Source: an uncultured Eubacteriales bacterium (lineage in GTDB: Bacteria > Bacillota > Clostridia > Oscillospirales > Butyricicoccaceae). Taken from it: a stretch of DNA of 8,113 nucleotides. The translations under genes and the position numbers were made by a program. Under the pieces are notes generated by a model that was not told the DNA's origin, did no database searches, and saw nothing but the letters and a program-made list of their open reading frames with translations. Shown here piece by piece: positions 5,865-8,113 of the stretch. The stretch is taken from assembly GCA_949740695.1 (NCBI GenBank), contig CATJIY010000141.1, forward strand, positions 1-8,113. Reading direction: 5' to 3'. Position 1 is the stretch's first letter. Each line of letters starts with the position of its first letter.

Positions 5865-6826
5865 AAAACTCCTCCTTCTGCAAAAGCGCAGGAAACAAAA
5901 TGTCCCGCTGACATTTCCCGCAGAGTCAGCTCTCCCGCGCAGCCCTCTTTTGCCAAAGGACAGCGGGAAGCAAACCGGCAGCCCGGCGGCGGCTCAATGG
6001 GATTGGTAATCTCTCCTCGGATAATATTTTTTCTCCGCTGATCTCGGGGTAACAGCTGGGGAACCGGAATAGCGGATAACAACGCTTTGGTATAAGGATG
6101 AAGGGGATTGGCAAACAGCTCTTCCACCGGAGCTTTTTCCACACACTGTCCCAAATACATCACAGCAATCTCGCTGGAGATATGCTTGACCACTGAAAGA
6201 TCATGGGTAATGAACAAATATGTCAACCCCATTTCCTCTTGAAGATCCATCAACAAATTGAGTATCTGCGCCTGAATGGATACGTCCAAGGCGGACACAG
6301 GCTCGTCGCAGACGATAAATCGAGGCTCCACGGCCAAAGCCCGGGGGATAACCACCCGCTGGCGGCGTCCGCCGTCTAACTCATGGGGATAGGCGTTTTC
6401 GAACCGGTTGGCCAAACCTACGGTTTCCATCAGCCGGGATACCTTTTGTTCTATCTCTTTTTTCTTTTCATACAGCTGGCAAACCCGGATGGGTTCGGCA
6501 ATGATTTCCCGAATGGTCATCCGAGGGTTGAGGGAGGAAAAGGGATCCTGAAAGATGATCTGCATCTCTCGCCGGATACCGGCCATCTGGCGGCCGGTAA
6601 ATCCGGTAATGTCCTCTCCTTGATACAAAATCTGCCCCTGAGTAGGCTCGATCAGCCGCAGGATGGTCCTCCCCAAAGTAGACTTTCCACAGCCGCTTTC
6701 CCCAACTACGCCCAAGGTTTTCCCTTGGGGGATAGCGAGGCTGACGCCATCTACTGCGTGGAGCATTCCTTTGGGGGTGCGAAAATATTTCTTCAAATTA
6801 CGGGTTTCAATCAGCGGTACGCTCAT
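5861..6826 (-). CDS. dppF: Peptide ABC transporter ATP-binding protein, DppF/AppF type
   Basis: This is the second ATPase of the importer, 321 residues from the ATG at 6826. That start is chosen because GGAGG stands 7 bases upstream and it forms an ATGA overlap with dppD; an in-frame start 12 codons earlier lacks this support. Motifs are Walker A GESGCGKST (42-50), Q-loop Q93 in IFQDPFSSLNP, Walker B FIVCDEP (170-176), D-loop SALD and switch histidine 208. The ABC signature is unusual: LDGGR (150-154) instead of LSGGQ, followed by VVIPRAL where IARAL is usual. The C-terminal oligo_HPY region carries C283, C289, C296 and C313 with the same spacing as in DppD. It overlaps the next gene, the M20 hydrolase, by ATGA. 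The catalytic glutamate E175 is present, so the protein is probably active. Confidence 0.94.
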   Translation of the reverse strand: MSVPLIETRNLKKYFRTPKGMLHAVDGVSLAIPQGKTLGVVGESGCGKSTLGRTILRLIEPTQGQILYQGEDITGFTGRQMAGIRREMQIIFQDPFSSLNPRMTIREIIAEPIRVCQLYEKKKEIEQKVSRLMETVGLANRFENAYPHELDGGRRQRVVIPRALAVEPRFIVCDEPVSALDVSIQAQILNLLMDLQEEMGLTYLFITHDLSVVKHISSEIAVMYLGQCVEKAPVEELFANPLHPYTKALLSAIPVPQLLPRDQRRKNIIRGEITNPIEPPPGCRFASRCPLAKEGCAGELTLREMSAGHFVSCAFAEGGVL

Positions 6827-7806
6827 AGCGCTTCCTCCTCTCCGGCCATTCGGTGACAACACACCAAATGCGTTCCCTCCCGTACTGCGGGCGGAGCCTG
6901 TGTTTTACAGATTTCCTCGCAGTAAGGGCACCGGTCGTGGAACTTGCACCCCTGAGGCAAATCGGTGGGATCAGGCATCAACCCGTCAATGGGAGAAAGC
7001 CGCCGAGCCGGCTTGGTCAAATCGGGAATCGAACCGAACAGGCCGTCCGTATAAGGATGGCGGCGAGTGTTGTTAAAGATATCTTCCGCTGTACCCAACT
7101 CAATGATTTCCCCCGCATACATAATGGCTACCCGGTCACAAGTCTGGGCCACAATACCCAAATCATGGGTAATCAACAGCATGGAGGTATTCAACTTTTC
7201 CTTCAGATCCTGCATCATATCCAGCACCTGGGCCTGAATGGTTACATCCAAGGCCGTGGTGGGTTCATCCGCCAGCAATAGTTTCGGCTGACACGCCAAG
7301 GCGATAGCAATGACAATGCGTTGCTTCATGCCGCCGGAAAACTGGTGGGGATAGTCTCCTTTCCGGCCTGCCGGAATACCCACTAACTCCAAAATACGGT
7401 CCACCTCCTGGGAAAGTCCTTCCCGGGTCAAATGTTCCTGATGAAGCCGCAAAACCTCTCCAATCTGTTCCCCCACTGGAATCGTCGGGTTGAGAGCGGT
7501 CATGGGGTCCTGAAAAATCATGGATACCGTACTTCCCCGCAACAGCTGCATATCGGCTTCGGTGGCGGATAGGATTTCTACTCCGTCCAGCTCTATAGCC
7601 CCCGCAACTACCTCCCCGATTCGTTCAGGCAAAAGGCCCATAATGCTGAGCGCCAGCGTAGTCTTGCCGGCGCCGGTTTCTCCTACAAGGCCCAGAGTTT
7701 CTCCAGCATATAACTCCAGACTGGCGCCATTTACCGCTTGAACCAGGCTCTCATCCGTCCGATAAACGGTATATAGATTTTCTATCTTCAAAACAGGTCG
7801 TTCCAT
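6823..7806 (-). CDS. dppD: Peptide ABC transporter ATP-binding protein, DppD type
   Basis: This 327-residue cytoplasmic ATPase powers a peptide importer as one half of an ATPase pair. Visible motifs are Walker A GETGAGKTT (42-50), Q-loop glutamine 99 in IFQDPMTALNP, signature FSGGM (156-160), Walker B LLLADEP (176-182, with D180 and E181), D-loop ALD and switch histidine 214. The C-terminal oligo_HPY-type extension begins around HPYTDGLFGSIP and contains C287, C293, C300 and C316/C317, a pattern associated with a [4Fe-4S] cluster in DppD-like proteins. The ATG at 7806 follows AGGAGG by 5 bases and lies 10 bases after the permease stop. The last codons overlap dppF by ATGA, and the two ATPases probably work as a heterodimer. 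The length is normal for the family. The exact transported solute is inferred only as peptide-like. Confidence 0.95.
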   Translation of the reverse strand: MERPVLKIENLYTVYRTDESLVQAVNGASLELYAGETLGLVGETGAGKTTLALSIMGLLPERIGEVVAGAIELDGVEILSATEADMQLLRGSTVSMIFQDPMTALNPTIPVGEQIGEVLRLHQEHLTREGLSQEVDRILELVGIPAGRKGDYPHQFSGGMKQRIVIAIALACQPKLLLADEPTTALDVTIQAQVLDMMQDLKEKLNTSMLLITHDLGIVAQTCDRVAIMYAGEIIELGTAEDIFNNTRRHPYTDGLFGSIPDLTKPARRLSPIDGLMPDPTDLPQGCKFHDRCPYCEEICKTQAPPAVREGTHLVCCHRMAGEEEAL

Positions 7807-7816
7807 AAACGCCTCC

Positions 7817-8113
7817 TCAGTTCTTCAGCCGGGGATCCAGCGCGTCCCGCAGACCGTCGCCAATTAAATTCAGCGACATGACCGTCAATGCGATAGCTGC
7901 ACCGGGAATAAGAATCAGATGAGGATGATACCGCATCTGCCCCTTTCCCTCAGACAGCATGGAGCCCCACTCAGGCGTAGGCGGAGAGATCCCCAGCCCC
8001 ACAAAGCTCAGCGACGAGATTCCCAATATCGTGCGGGCGATATTCAACGTTGCCTGTACAATAATCGGTCCCATGGCGTTGGGAAGAATATGCCGCAAAA
8101 TAATCCGTCCGCC
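7817..8113 (-). CDS. dppC: Peptide ABC transporter permease, DppC type (3' end only)
   Basis: This is the last 98 codons of an inner-membrane permease of the Dpp/Opp peptide importer family; the frame stays open to the window edge, so the start lies outside. The first visible residues (GGRIILRHILPNAMGP) match the end of the EAA loop, the cytoplasmic helix that docks on the ATPases and ends in I-LP. Two hydrophobic segments follow at about residues 17-41 and 65-85 of the fragment, separated by the SPPTPEWGSML stretch typical of DppC/OppC, with a final GDGLRDALDPRLKN tail. A TTG at 8096-8098 is an internal leucine, not a start. The TGA stop overlaps the ribosome site of dppD. Family assignment is firm; whether the substrate is a dipeptide, an oligopeptide or another solute cannot be told from this piece. 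Confidence 0.93.
   Translation of the reverse strand, partial: GGRIILRHILPNAMGPIIVQATLNIARTILGISSLSFVGLGISPPTPEWGSMLSEGKGQMRYHPHLILIPGAAIALTVMSLNLIGDGLRDALDPRLKN

Noticed and set aside
6827..6862. A 12-codon longer dppF start
   Set aside because: The ATG at 6826 has GGAGG at good spacing and forms the ATGA overlap with dppD that recurs in this operon; the earlier start lies deeper inside dppD without such support.

Overview
The window looks like a stretch of chromosome from a Gram-positive, probably clostridial (Firmicutes) bacterium. The clues are strong AGGAGG-type ribosome sites, two predicted lipoproteins with typical signal peptides, a full-length Obg GTPase with a C-terminal OCT domain, a TTG start and roughly balanced base composition. 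The genus cannot be read from the sequence. Every supported gene lies on the minus strand, so transcription runs from high to low coordinates. No RNA gene, mobile element, CRISPR array or attachment site was found.

Region 1 (8113 down to 3034) is the distal part of a tightly packed peptide-uptake operon. It holds the end of a DppC-type permease, the ATPases DppD and DppF, an M20-family amidohydrolase/dipeptidase of the PM20D2/AbgB type, and a YtcJ-like amidohydrolase (Amidohydro_3). The permease and dppD are 10 bases apart. The next three junctions are all ATGA overlaps, each with a good ribosome site, so translation is probably coupled. The layout suggests that a peptide or N-acyl amino acid type solute is imported and then cut in the cytoplasm by the two metal-dependent hydrolases. 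The substrate is not shown. The binding protein (DppA) and first permease (DppB) would lie beyond the right edge.

Region 2 (3033-2748) is a 286-base AT-rich gap without a convincing gene. It contains a plausible sigma-A promoter for the next gene, with a small inverted repeat over its -10. No canonical terminator for the peptide operon was seen.

Region 3 (2747-2066) is a single gene for a lipoprotein of unknown function, closed by a clear intrinsic terminator. An extended -10 promoter follows within about 25 bases and starts region 4 (2044 to 30). That region contains obg and, 48 bases on, a second lipoprotein starting at TTG. The second lipoprotein carries glycine-every-fourth-residue repeats and a small Cys/His-rich C-terminal domain, and is the least ordinary protein here.

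Most of the window is familiar biology and no new multi-gene system is evident. The points most worth following are the GX3-repeat lipoprotein behind obg, the non-consensus ABC signature of DppF, the identical cysteine spacing in the two ATPases, and the pairing of two different amidohydrolases with a peptide importer.
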